DNA from: Pleodorina starrii
Lineage: Eukaryota; Chlorophyta; Chlorophyceae; Chlamydomonadales; Volvocaceae
Length of the DNA stretch: 64,000 bases
Assembly: GCA_030267565.1 (NCBI GenBank)
Contig: BRXU01000004.1
Coordinates: 6,197,001 to 6,261,000, forward strand
Direction of reading: 5' to 3'
Position 1 is the stretch's first letter. Each line of letters opens with the position of its first letter. This document shows positions 13,001 through 23,361 of this stretch, one piece after another. The position numbers were made by a program, and so were the translations under genes. The notes below the pieces were generated by a model that was not told the origin of the DNA, made no database searches, and worked only from the letters and a program-made list of their open reading frames with translations.

Positions 13001-14731
13001 GGCGGCGGGGGCAGCGGGTACGGCAGCGGTGCTACGGACTACCGGTACATCTTCCGGCGGAACGGCATGTGCCGCGCGCAGATCACACACCAGGGCTGCG
13101 CCATCATCAGGTGGGTGGCTTGTGGAGGGGGTGGTGCTGGTGGTGCTGGTGGTGGCGCTGGTGGTGGTGCTGGTGGTGGTGGCGGTGGTGGTGCTGGTGG
13201 TGCTGGGGCCACCACGAGTTTCATGTGTGTTGTGTCTTCGTCGATTTGTCGGACATTGTTCCTGTGAGCCGTTGCGCCACTGCGGCCCGTGCCATGAGAT
13301 AGAGAATATCTTTCTGACTTTCTGAGAGGATCCCGCGCTTCCATCACGGTACGGTACTCTCATCGTGCAAGGAAAGTGACTAAGGGAAACGTCTCCTCTC
13401 CTTATCGGGCCTCCGCCGTCCCTGTTGCCCTCCCTGGATCGTACCCCGACTTCACCCCATCCCGGCAATGAACCGTACCTCCCCCTGCCCTCGCCCTGCA
13501 CACCCGCCTCCCCCCGCCCCGCCCCGCCCCGCCTCCTCGTCCTGTGTGTTTTCTTCCGTACCGCAGCCCGTACTACGACACCGCGGAGGCCGCCGCCGCC
13601 GCGGCCGACTACTACAACTACAAGCTCCGCGGTACGGCAGCGCACCTGAACCTGGGCCTTACGGCCGAGCAGCGTGCCGTACTCGACGCGCTCACCCTGG
13701 AGCAGCTCCAGGCCTACATCAAGGGCCGGGGGGACATCCACGACCTCCAAAAGGCGCTGCTGCAGTACGCGGGGGAGGCGGGCAAGCGGCTGTACGCGCA
13801 GCTGCAGCAACACGCGCTCATGATGCAGGAGCTGCAGCGGCAGCAGCAGCTGCTGCAACAGCAGCAACAGCCGGGGCAGCAGGGGCAGCAGCAGCAGCAA
13901 ACGCAACAAGTGCAGCTGGCGCAACTGGCGTTGCAGCTGCAGCTGCGGCAGCAGCAGGCGCTGCAGCTTCAAAAGCAGCAGCAACAGCAGCAGCAGCAGC
14001 AACGGCCTCAACAACAACAGCAGCAGTTGGGCGGGGAGGAGGCTGAGGCGGCTGCGGCGGCCGCGAAGGCCATGGCGGGGACGGCGGCGGCCGCGCACTC
14101 GCGCGCCGCATCGGCCGATCCACAGGACATGTCGCCGCCACCGGCGCCGCTGCCGGCGCCACAACCCCAGCCACAACCCCAGCCGCAACCCCAGCCGCAA
14201 CCGCATTCGCAACCGCCGCAACCGCCGCCTGTGTCGCAGCCCGAGCCAGTGCCGCTGCCACCTCCTCAGCCACAGCCGTCGTCGCCGGTGATACCGCACC
14301 TGCAGCCCCAGCATCAGCAGCAGCAGCAGCCGTTGCCTGCGCCGCAGCCGCAGGCGCCGCAGGTGCCCCTGCTGCCACCGCAGACGCAATCGCAACTGCA
14401 GCTGCAACCGGAGCAGCTGCAGCCACCACAGCAGCCACCACCACAGCAGCCACCACCGCAGCAGCCACCACCGCAGCAGCCACCACCTCAGCAGCCACCG
14501 CAGCAGCCACCACCTCAGCAGCCACCACCTCAGCAGCCACCAGTGCCGGGGGAGGTGGTGGCAGCGGCGGTGGCACCCGCCGTTGAGCCGTTGGCGGGCG
14601 AGATCCAGATTCAGGTGGAGGTCCGGGTGGATGACGACGACGACGACGAAGTACGGCGTGCGGATCCGGATCCGGGCACGGTGGGCGCCGTACCGTGGGA
14701 CGAGGTCATGGCGGACATTGGACCGCTGTGA
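7030..14731 (+). CDS. Gene B: five Tudor/Agenet-like modules plus AP2-like domain and Gln-rich tail
   Basis: Exons 7030-8583, 9001-9333, 9568-10167, 10524-11216, 11504-13110 and 13567-14731 join in frame (5952 nt, 1983 aa) with GT-AG junctions. ATG 7030 is chosen because it opens a plausible acidic/Ala-rich N-terminus. That region contains a Lys/Gly basic run, two DLDSEP repeats and a D/E stretch. Tudor-like cores start at 9001, 9568, 10524, 11504 and about 12560; typical signs are RSGTITEYDANRP, KWRL-YD, GEWG and HGYKR. The fourth is split by an insert of about 100 Ala-rich residues, and the fifth has no internal intron. An AP2/ERF-like domain follows (YRYIFRRNGMCRAQI, then YYDTAEAAAAAADYYNYKLRG) across the 13111-13566 intron. 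The tail has poly-Gln and PPQQ repeats and an acidic end, like an activation domain. Inferred nuclear regulator; paralog of gene A. Confidence 0.75.
10403..10498 (+). repeat. (CTCAC)n microsatellite in gene B intron
   Basis: About 19 nearly perfect CTCAC units end some 25 bases before the acceptor of the exon at 10524. The tract occupies the polypyrimidine region of the intron, so length variation could affect splicing. Confidence 0.95.
13111..13566 (+). other. Intron splitting the AP2-like domain of gene B
   Basis: The donor is CAG/GTGGGT at 13111 and the acceptor CCGCAG ends at 13566, phase 2, so the split Ser codon joins the two halves of the domain. The 5' part is a GGT/GCT-rich simple repeat (13130-13205). 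Gene A has the equivalent intron at 2781-3170 in the same phase, showing that the exon structure predates the duplication. Confidence 0.75.
13550..13773 (+). repeat. 224-bp identical block, copy 2 (second AP2 exon of gene B)
   Basis: Identical to 3154-3377. In this copy the frame runs on into a Gln-rich region coded by CAG/CAA mixtures, so this is probably the source copy. Confidence 0.95.
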
Positions 14732-16920
14732 GCCACTCAGCGTCACACTGCTGGTGCCACTCTTCTCCGCCCCTCTCCTCTCCTCTCCTCTCTCTCTCTC
14801 TCTTTCTCGCCGTCTCTCTGTCTCTTCTTCGCCGCCCCGCTCTCTTGTATCTCCCCGCCCTGCTGTGTCGGGCGGCGGCGTGGGTTCTGGGCTCTGAATT
14901 TGTCCGCTGTGGCATAAGGTGATTGGCCGCCTGACGCTTGGCGACATAGCTGACCGGCAGTGACCAGCAGTCGGGGAGTGACGGACTGGCCTGGCCTGGC
15001 CTGGGCTGCGAGGCCGCGGGGCGCACGGGCTGGGGAGCCCCGCGGTGCGCGTGGACCCCATCGGGCGGGGCAGTCAGGCGGGCCAGTCCGCGAGGGGCAA
15101 GGAAGCAAGCATTGGTGTTTGCGATGCGAGTCGCGCCGCTCCTGGCGCTGCAAGCCGAATTACGGTACATAGGGTTTACGCCACGGTGTATGGGCGGATG
15201 GGCGGGTGGGCGGGCGAGTGGTTGCCTTGACGCGGTGGGGGCTGCGGGTCCCGTCGTGTGGTCGCGTCGCGAGGTTGAGCCTCCGCTGCTCGGTCGGCCG
15301 CGGGAGGCGCTGGCGCTGGCGCTGGCGCCTGCCACGCCCCCGGGGTTCCGAGCGCGCGTGAGCCGCCGGGCCATCGGCTGGGCCATCCATCCATCCGCCA
15401 GTCGGGTCGGTTTGGCGGGGATGGGTGGATCGGGGCGCGCGAGGCGTTGCGTCGATGCGGAGGGCGGGCAGGGCAGGGCAGGGCAGGGCGGGTGGCGGCC
15501 CGTTGGAGGACTGCGGTGGGGCGTGTTTGCGGTGGTCCCGGTGGGTGATGGTGGGTGGTGGTGATTGGGGTGGTCGAAGGGCAGATGCAGGATGGGGCCT
15601 CCCCGGGGGGGGGCGGCGAGGCGCGGGAAGGGGCCGGCCATGTCCGCCGCCGCCTTGCACGGCCCCGGGAGGAGGAGGAGGAATAGGAGGGGCGGGTGCT
15701 AACTGACGGAAGGGTATCGAGGTTGGTTGGCGAGATAAGTGCTCGCGACCACCGGCCAGTGTCGTGTCGTGTGTGTACACAACACGGATGTGCGGACACG
15801 CTAGACACGGGTACCGGTGTACGGAAGCCGTCGTACATCAGCAGCAGCAGCAGGAAACAGCAGGTGGGCGTTATATACGGTAGCATCATCTTTATGTTCC
15901 TTCCCTTCCCCGGCTCCGGCAATGGCTCGATTGGGTACCGTCGATACGGTCGATGAATTTCTGTGAGACATGCGCTGCTGGGATTGGGAACAGAACACCT
16001 GGGGCCCAAACGCAACGCCGAAAGCTCAAGGGGCGAAGCATCGGGGGCCCTTATTCTGCCATTGGGGGAAGTGCGCCCTGGGGTTTCTGTGTGCGCTTGT
16101 GTGTGTGTGTGTGGGTGTGTGTATGTGTCGTCGTCCTCAGATGGACTCCCTCAAATGCAGCGTGTGGGGCTCGAACGCGGAAACGGCGGAATGATGGAGG
16201 ATCCACAAATCGCGTATCGGCTTTGCGTGTTTGTCTGCGGGCTGACAGCATGAGTGCGCGCGGGGAGCCTGCCCTGGGCTTGGATGTGGACGGACCGGTG
16301 CGGCCCCTATTGGGCGGTGACGTTGCTGCGAGGCGCGGGGGCAATGGAGGGAAGGCTGGGTCCCGGGGGCACGACGTGGAGGGGTTTTTTGGGGGGAGGG
16401 GTAAAATGCAGGGATAGGCCGGTGCCTGGGGGGCCGAAAGGCCGCGCATGCTCAACAGTGGGCTAGTAATCAGGCGGTGCAGTCAGGGCGCAAGCGACGA
16501 CAGGACAGGGCAAGGAGCGTGGGTGATGGGTGGGTGGATGGATAGGTGCACGAAGGGGCGAAGGGGAAGGGGAAGGGGCGAGGTGCTCGGGGGTGTGCAT
16601 TTTGGCGTTTGGGGGAGGCGGCGGCGGCGGTGGCGGCCCTGTCGTGGACCTCGATGTGGCATGTGCGTTAATTTGCGTTGTTGCGATGAATTGGAATCTC
16701 CACGGAGCCGAGCCGCTGTGGAAGTGAGAGGAGGCCGGAGGAGACACGACGTGGGTACCAGTCGGGGGGGGGATACGGGTACCAGTGCCGGCAGGGGAAG
16801 CTCGCTGCTCCAGCCGGCCGGGTCGCCGTCTGCCGGGCTCGCAGGGGCAAGGGAGCCGGCAGACGAGGCCCAGGGCTGTCGCTTCTGTCGGAGGGCTGCG
16901 GAATGGAGTGGAGTCGGGAC

Positions 16921-16921
<1 letters not shown>
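14732..16921. other. Gene-free region downstream of gene B
   Basis: A CT-rich tract (14755-14830) follows the stop codon of gene B and may lie in its 3' UTR. The remainder holds G-rich sequence and a short GT microsatellite near 16096-16130. I see no gene here; the open frames lack recognisable motifs. Confidence 0.5.

Positions 16922-16979
<58 letters not shown>
16922..16979 (+). repeat. (GT)n microsatellite
   Basis: An uninterrupted run of about 28 GT units that directly abuts dispersed repeat R1. A second GT run lies close to the other end of the same repeat. Confidence 0.98.
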
Positions 16980-17290
16980 TCGTTACAGTATCTGACCGGG
17001 CCCTGACGCTGGCCAGGGGCTGCTAACCCAGCCCCGACGGAAAGACCGCCTAAGCACTCTCCCCCTTGCGGTGGGAGAAGGGCGTGAGGGGCCGCTACCC
17101 CCTCCTGCTCGACGCAGAGCTGGCTGCGTCGTATACCCCATATACGGGTGTACGGCGCAGCGGCTCCCCAAAAGCTTGAGCTCACAGCCTGCCTTATACG
17201 GCAGCTGGGCCCTTCGTCCGCACAAACAGCAGTCGCGCCGGCGCACTACGCGGCGCCCGCGCTGTCCTGCCCGCCCTGAAGTCCTTGCAG
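16980..17290 (+). repeat. Dispersed repeat R1, copy 1
   Basis: About 310 bp that recurs in inverted orientation at 39169-39479 with only scattered differences. Both copies begin beside a GT/CA microsatellite at the CGTTACAGTATCTGAC end. A short-period duplication of TCCTGAAGTCCTTGCAG follows at 17273-17333. It may be the 3' end of a retroelement primed at GT tracts, or a SINE-like unit. I recognise no coding motif. Confidence 0.9.
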
Positions 17291-17328
17291 TCCTGAAGTC
17301 CTTGCAGTCCTGCCCGTCCTGAAGTCCT

Positions 17329-17332
<4 letters not shown>

Positions 17333-17374
<42 letters not shown>
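17333..17374 (+). repeat. (GT)n microsatellite
   Basis: About 21 GT units follow the short-period duplication downstream of repeat R1 and precede the telomere-like tract. Confidence 0.98.
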
Positions 17375-17375
<1 letters not shown>

Positions 17376-17400
17376 GTAACCCACGCGTGCAAGTCGCCGT

Positions 17401-17520
17401 CCCCTTAACCTCCCCTAAAAACCCAAAACCCAAAACCTTCCCTAAAAACCCAAAACCCAAAACCTCCCCTAAAGGGTCTCCTAAACCTCCCCTAAAGGGT
17501 CTCCTAAACCTCCCCTCGCG
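17401..17520 (-). repeat. Degenerate interstitial telomere-like tract
   Basis: Contains CCCTAAAA at 17413-17420 and 17440-17447, plus many CCCAAAAC and CCCCTAAAGGG variants. CCCTAAAA is the complement of TTTTAGGG, the telomere unit known from Chlamydomonas and relatives. The units are too diverged and too few for a functional chromosome end. Confidence 0.6.
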
Positions 17521-18998
17521 GGCCGTTTAAATTACCTCTCGCGCCCAACCCTGCGCCGGACCCAAATATCGCCCTCAGCCCTCAGCCCACTGTTTGCCTG
17601 CTTCGGTGCTCGTTGCAGCTGCCACCCGCAGTCCAACCATAGTCGCCCGGTTCCCGTTTTTTGGTTCCTTTCCTTAAGACCCCTTCGACCAAAAGAGGGT
17701 TATGCCTGGGGAACGTGTGGGAGCCAGTACATGGGACCCAATACAGCTGTAAAGGCACTACTGTACCCGCGTGGGTGTGTGTCACACCTCACACAGCAAT
17801 ACCGGTACCGTAATGGAAGCCGCCCGCAGCATGCCTCGCTGGTCGCTCGGCCAAGGCCCTCCGCAAGGGTCGGTGTCTGCCCCGGGGCTGTGTCTGCCCC
17901 GGGGCTGTGTCTGCCCTGCCCGTTTCAGGGAAATCGCGACGGCTTCGGCGTGTTCTCATCTGTGCGTGGGCGTGGGGTTCGGGGGTTTCCATGGGGCGTG
18001 GTGCTGGTCGGCGGTGTCCAACTGTGGGTTGCGCACTTGCGTTTGCGAACGCACCAATCCTCACCGATGCGCGCCAGCCAGTTGCTTTGTGGCGTCTCCG
18101 TTTTGGCGCCGCGTTCTTGCGTTGGGCGGCCCAGGGTCGCCGGTCCCAGCTGCACGCCTTAAGGCGCGGACTTCGTTGCTTGCCTCTGCGCGCGGTCTGC
18201 ACGCTTTGCTCGCTCACTTGTCGCGGGTGGTTTCGTTGTGCTCTCTGCAATGTACACAGTCCGTGCCGTGCTTTGTGTTTGTCGCGAGCGGGTGTTGGAT
18301 GGCCCCTGATGGCGCCCGCGTGTTGTCGCACGGAGGTGGCATCCTAATGTGTTGGGCCTTGCATCCGTGTTACCGTGAGGACTTGCGTTTGGAGCCTTGC
18401 CCTGACCGCACAAGAACCTGCTGGATGAAGGGCAACTGACTACCCATAACTTACGGCAAGTTACGTATTGATCCAGCCGCTAAGTCCAGTAGAACCCTGC
18501 TGCCAAATTGAGGGAGTTTCTGTTGCGGTGCGAGTGTGGCCGCTGCGGAAATGCTTCGGGCTGGGGTCGGAAACACCTACGCGCCGCATGGAGGGTTTGG
18601 CTTGGCTAGGCTTGGCGACCAACCGCTTTTACCGGTCAACACACAACACAGCCTTTCGTCAATTAATATCCCAACTGAACGTACATCACGCCACTGTGCT
18701 GCCTGGCCCGCCACACACTGCCTGCTTTACATACCATGCACCCAAAGTGGGGCTGCTTAAGGCCCTTATATATACAGTGGGCTCCAGAACCACCGTGTTG
18801 TATAAAGTGTAATTAGGGTGCTGTATGAGCAGTACGTACGGTTCCTTCGGAGCGTACGACTCGCGGCGCGGACAGCCGAGAGCCGACGACGACTCTGAAC
18901 TGTGCGTTCGTCCAACCGATAAAGATTCAGCGTTTTCGCGCGGACAGATAACCTCCTGCAAGGGTTACTCCGATTTCCGCAGGCCCAAAACAAGGAAA
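17521..18998. other. Gene-free region with dispersed repeat fragments
   Basis: 17691-17770 carries an AAAAGAGG-TTATG motif block that recurs at 52713-52790 and partly at 47827-47850. 18361-18450 resembles 55623-55710, and 18710-18785 resembles 55765-55815. These look like old members of interspersed families. No gene was recognised. Confidence 0.5.
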
Positions 18999-19777
18999 TA
19001 CTCTCATGAGGCATGAGGCATTACATGTGTACGAGCCAAAATGGCTGGTAACATGCGTCCCCCCACAACGGTTATCCGTCAAGGGGCGCACTTTAAGACA
19101 ATATAAGCCGTATGGTTAGCTACCAAGCAGCTCGGTACGCGCTTTCTGAATCTGGGATAAAAGACTGCCCAGTTTCGCCGAGTCAAAGGTCCCCATCACA
19201 TCCAACATGCTGCTGCCCATGGGGAAGCCTATTGCCTCTCGTAATGGCGCATAACCCAGACATTCCATCAACACGTGCAACTCGTCTTCTACCGCCCCGC
19301 CGTGGCACACCCGACATGTCCTCTCCGCGCGCGGTTTCCGACCCGGTCCCCGTGCAAACCTTGACACATCCAAATCCCAACGTCCCAGCCGAAAACGCAT
19401 CAGGGCCGTGTGGTGCTTTCTCGGCATACACACCTTCAAGTGATCCAATGTTCGCTTGTGGTCCGAGTACGAATACGCCACACCCATCCATTTCAGGTAC
19501 CGACACGCGGTAACCCCGGGTGCTCCCCGTCCCACACCTCCCTCCTCATACTCTGGAAAACTCCGCGGGTCCCTATCGAGGCTACCCGAGCTCCAATCCA
19601 ACAAAAGGCGACGTCTGAACTCAGCCAATAAATTGTCAAACGGGATCTCCAGGCCCAAGATCGCCTTTGCCTTCTCTTCACTGCTAAGCCCCGCGGGTAC
19701 ATGTTGCCTTTGATCAAATCCGAGAGTCTCGAACATCCGAAGCACCTTACCCGCCCAAAAATAATCATGCGTGGCTG
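18999..19777 (-). mobile_element. LINE-B copy 1, 3' part (C-terminus of RT protein and 3' UTR)
   Basis: The - frame ending at 19116 codes about 210 residues closely matching the end of LINE-B copy 2 (25803 onwards), including WMGVAYSYSDHKRTLDHL and the zinc-knuckle-like CRVCHGG...EDELHVLMEC. The 3' UTR runs to 18999 with CATGCCTCATGAGAG at its end, as in copy 2. The piece stops at GCGTGGCTG (19769-19777), where LINE-A was inserted; the missing upstream part resumes at 25421-25685. Non-functional fragment. Confidence 0.85.
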
Positions 19778-19963
19778 GATGGATGGATGGATGTTACAAG
19801 CTTCAGTGAGCTCGTACGGCTCAAACGAACCCGGAGGCTCATGAACCGCTTCAGTCGCGCAGAAAAAGATAAAGAAAAACAAAATGACAGCACAAACGAT
19901 TCATAACGAAAGTGGTGCAATGGAATGACGTAAACTGCGTGAGTTCGCACAAAAACAAACTTC

Positions 19964-20277
19964 TCAGGATGAAATGCGTTCTTGCCGCAGACTGAACATC
20001 TCAAAGATAGCTTTCGCAAGGCCGCGCTGATCGTCGACTTGCATGACATCGTGAACACTCGCAGTATTGGGTACGCCTAAGTCCCAAAGCATCTGCCGTG
20101 CTGACACAAGGGCAGAACACTCCAACAGAAAATGCTTCTCATCCTCGACCACACCGTCAGAGCGACACGCTTTGCAAACACGGAGCTCCCTAGACCGGCT
20201 ACTCTCGCTGTTAATCGCCAGAACAGAAACACACAAACGACAAGGGGTTGGTGTCGGCTTCCTTGAAGCCGGAAAAA
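19964..20277 (-). pseudogene. LINE-A C-terminal zinc-knuckle region (separated 3' end of ORF2)
   Basis: The - frame ending at 19964 carries CKACRSDG followed by EDEKHFLLEC, the CCHC-like pattern typical of the end of L1-type RT proteins, and finishes DDQRGLAKAIFEMF-ERISS. Its start was separated from the RT core by the element at 20278-21293. Removing that element with one AAA of its flanking A run brings LLRF beside RL, matching the LMRFRL of LINE-B. One more frame change lies between this joint and the CKAC motif. The 3' UTR up to 19797 is shared with 48060-48250 on +. Confidence 0.75.
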
Positions 20278-21293
20278 GGGCGGGGCCCCGTTCAATCCGT
20301 ACGGGTGGAGTTGAAGGGCTAGGGCGGCGGGGTGCCCCTGGGGTAGGATGAGCAGTCTGTCTAGCCTGTACGGCTAGCGACCGGTGTGACAACCGGTCCC
20401 CCTTGTATTCACCGAATCCTAGGGCGGCGAGGGCGTGAAGTGTGAGAGTATCAACATTCCTGCTGATAGACAGCCAGAGCTTTCAGCAATCCGCCCCATG
20501 TTTAGCATCGCGCGCCGTCTCGGCACTGTGCAACTCTTCCGGCCAGCGCATTGGCTGAAGTTACTTGACAGTAGACATGCAGTGTATCATTTACACATCA
20601 CGCAGGCTGACTTGCCAATAGAAGGACAGCGGAACTGTTTGAGAGGGTCGCGATGATGACGTGCAGTTGCCGACGAGAGTGCACAGGCTTCGCTACCGAG
20701 GTATTCGTCGTAGAGGAGGCTTGACAACTTTAACATTAGGACAGGGAATGTAGAAGTCCCCTAGGTTGCCGACTGGACTTGTTGGGCGGCCCGCAGATGA
20801 ATCGTGCGTGCATTGGCGGCTTGGCGTCCAACAACCAGCGGTTTGCTCCTTGCAACCTTTGTAATAGCAATATGCGTCAAGACGATCGGACCGGCTAGCA
20901 GAGCTGCTGTGGTGTGGTCGCGGGAAGAATGTTCGCACGCTATGCAAACATAGTTGGTTGCTTGCCGAAACGAAGATTCATTTCACGCCGTCATGTCAGA
21001 ATTCTACCGTAAGGAACGATGACTCTTCTGGAATTAATTATAGGCCGAGAGGTGATGGTTTGACCTCGGCCTCGGTCCATGGAGACTGCCAAACTGGTTT
21101 GTACTCATGCGATGTTGGGTTCCAATAATAAATTTACCGTGCAATAAAGAATGTAATCTTTTACTTATGCAGACTTTCCGTTGACCGAAAGTCTACACTT
21201 GTCCAATTACTTCCCAGAACCCAGAACCCAGATCCCAGATCCCAATCCTACAGGGCGGGGCCCCCCTGGGCGCTTCGCGCTGGGGCCCCGCCC
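20278..21293. mobile_element. 1.0-kb non-autonomous element with 12-bp terminal inverted repeats
   Basis: GGGCGGGGCCCC at 20278-20289 and its exact reverse complement at 21282-21293 bound a segment without a recognisable gene; AAAAA flanks both sides as a possible 3-5 bp target duplication. It interrupts the ORF2 frame of LINE-A, and the stop codon now ending the RT frame (21193) lies inside it. A tandem GGGTTCTGGGATCTGG-like stretch sits near its right end. Length and ends suggest a MITE-type DNA transposon; superfamily unknown. Confidence 0.7.
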
Positions 21294-23361
21294 AAAAACG
21301 AAGTAAAGAACGATGGTGCGCCAGGGGGATGTAACCCTCAAAACGCTTCGGCAGCCCCATCCAATGTTTGTGGCGACACATCTTAACACCGGGCTTTCTA
21401 CCGTCCGTAACGAAAGCGCTCGGGTCCACAGCCAACCTGTCACTGCTCCAGTCGTCATCAACACGACCCCTGAGGGTGTCCATCAGCGCCTCAACATCAA
21501 GCTTGCTGGCCGCGTACCGCCTAACCCTAGTATCAATGCTACCCGCTGCTGCGTCCTCGCCCCAGACATGCCCTAAGAGGTTTAGAGCCCTGATGACCTT
21601 GGAACCCCAACCGTCACCCTGCAGATTGGTTTCTAACGCCAACCGAATCTCGTGACGAAAAGCACTGTGATACACGGTGCTAGTGACCTCCACCAGACTA
21701 TTCCAGAAGCGAAAAACCGACTCGGCCCAGTGCAACTGCAAAGGCATCTGACCAAGTTCCCTAAACAACAACTGAAGAGGCGGAACGGCGGCTCCAACCA
21801 GTTGCTTCATAAATGAAATCTGGAGCTTGACCATCCGGTCTCGAATAGCCGCCTCAAAATAACAAGAGCGTGGAGCTTCATTGGCCGGGAAACCCCTCTC
21901 TAGCATGGCTAGGACCAAGTCAGCACCCCACAGCTGCGATCCGTACGACAGCACGGAACGGACTTGCGCGTTAAAACATTTCATACCGACGGAAGGCAAC
22001 AAAAGCCCCTGCCGCCGCAGTTTACTGAGCAGGGCAAACATGGCCCGCCGGCCCGCAGCATAAAGCTCATCCGTACAGGAGGCGAAGGTACTGCTAGGAC
22101 CGAAATGCAGCCCGAGATAGCGTGCGCGAGATTTCCAAGTGATAGGCCGGTCCACCGGCAGCCCCTCCTCCATTACGCGCATGGTGACCAAATCGCTGAT
22201 CGCATAGAAGTGACTCCTAACCTGGTCGTTAGGGTAAAAGAACAACAGCTCGCACTTCTTCGCATTGACGGTGAGACCGAACGTTTCCGACCACTCTCGC
22301 AACGCTCTAAGTAGGCTCATTAAACGACGTTTTGTCCCCGCGAAAAGACTGAGGTCGTCCGCATAAAGAGCCAAAGGCACGCGCCGACCTTCCACACTTG
22401 GGCATTCGGTGGCCGCCATGGCAGCCGGGAGCGCGACATCCAGGGCGTCCACATAATCCGCAAAACCCTCCACAAAGAATCCAAACAGCGTGGGGCTCAT
22501 CGGGCAACCCTGCTTCACCCCCTGAGAGGAGGAAAAGGCCTCTCCAGTAGTGCCGTTCACTTTGACCCGCAGTTCCACCCGCTCATAGCAACGCTTCAGG
22601 GCATCCAAGGCAGCGCCATTTACTCCTCTTTCCTCAAGGCGAGCCCACAACAAATCCCTATTCACCCGGTCAAAAGCCTTCTCGAAATCGATCTGACAAA
22701 CAAATAACCCCTGCCCGAGTGCGTTGGGGGGAGCCGTGCGACAGCGATCCGTGAGATGCCGTAGCAAAAACAAATTATGGATGGTGCCGCGCTTCGACCG
22801 GAAGCCTCCCTGGTAAGGACTGCGCGCTCCGCAACCCTCTCCCCACGCCTTCAACCGCCGCTCCAACAAAAATGCGTAAAGCTTAGAGAGGGCCCCGCCG
22901 ACAGCCAATCCGCGGTAGTTGCTCGGGTCGAGCACGTCGCCCTTTTTGTGGAGTGGGGTGACGACCGAAACCTCGAACTGCTTGGGGTAGTCCCCGGTAG
23001 AACGAATATGTTCCAAAAGACGCAACAGGTACGGCGCCAGAACAAGCTCCTCTCTGCCCTCTACCCTACGAGTCGCGTACTTGTAGCATTCCGCGGGGGC
23101 CTGCTCGAGGCCTGGCGACTTATGGTTGCGAAGCGACTTCAGCGCCGCGATGACCTCGGCCAGAGTAAAAGGAGCACTCAGGGACGCCGCCGCAACAACC
23201 CGCTGGTTTCGCGCTACGCTCTCGGTACCTGCCCAGTTGCGGGGCGCTTCGAGGGGGCGCCCGTTGATGAGGTTCAGAATATAGTCCGCCCTGACCTCAC
23301 TAAACGGATTCACCTCATTTATTGTACAACGCATCAAAATACTCGCGCCAACTGTTAACAT
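21193..23361 (-). pseudogene. LINE-A reverse transcriptase, truncated by insertion
   Basis: This 722-codon frame codes a reverse transcriptase of L1-type non-LTR elements. Visible blocks are SLRNHKSPGLEQAPAECY, QIDFEKAFDRVN, QGVKQGCPMSPTLFGFF and the catalytic ALYADDLSLFA. The thumb and C-terminal region up to HHRSLLRF are genuine LINE sequence. The last 34 or so residues are read from the inserted element at 20278-21293, so the CCHC knuckle is absent from this frame. The first residues overlap the endonuclease frame by 47 nt in another phase; true LINE sequence resumes around NEVNPFSEV. Confidence 0.9.

Noticed and set aside
17401..17520. True chromosome end
   Set aside because: The units are degenerate, the tract is only about 120 bp, and unique and repeated sequence continues on both sides.
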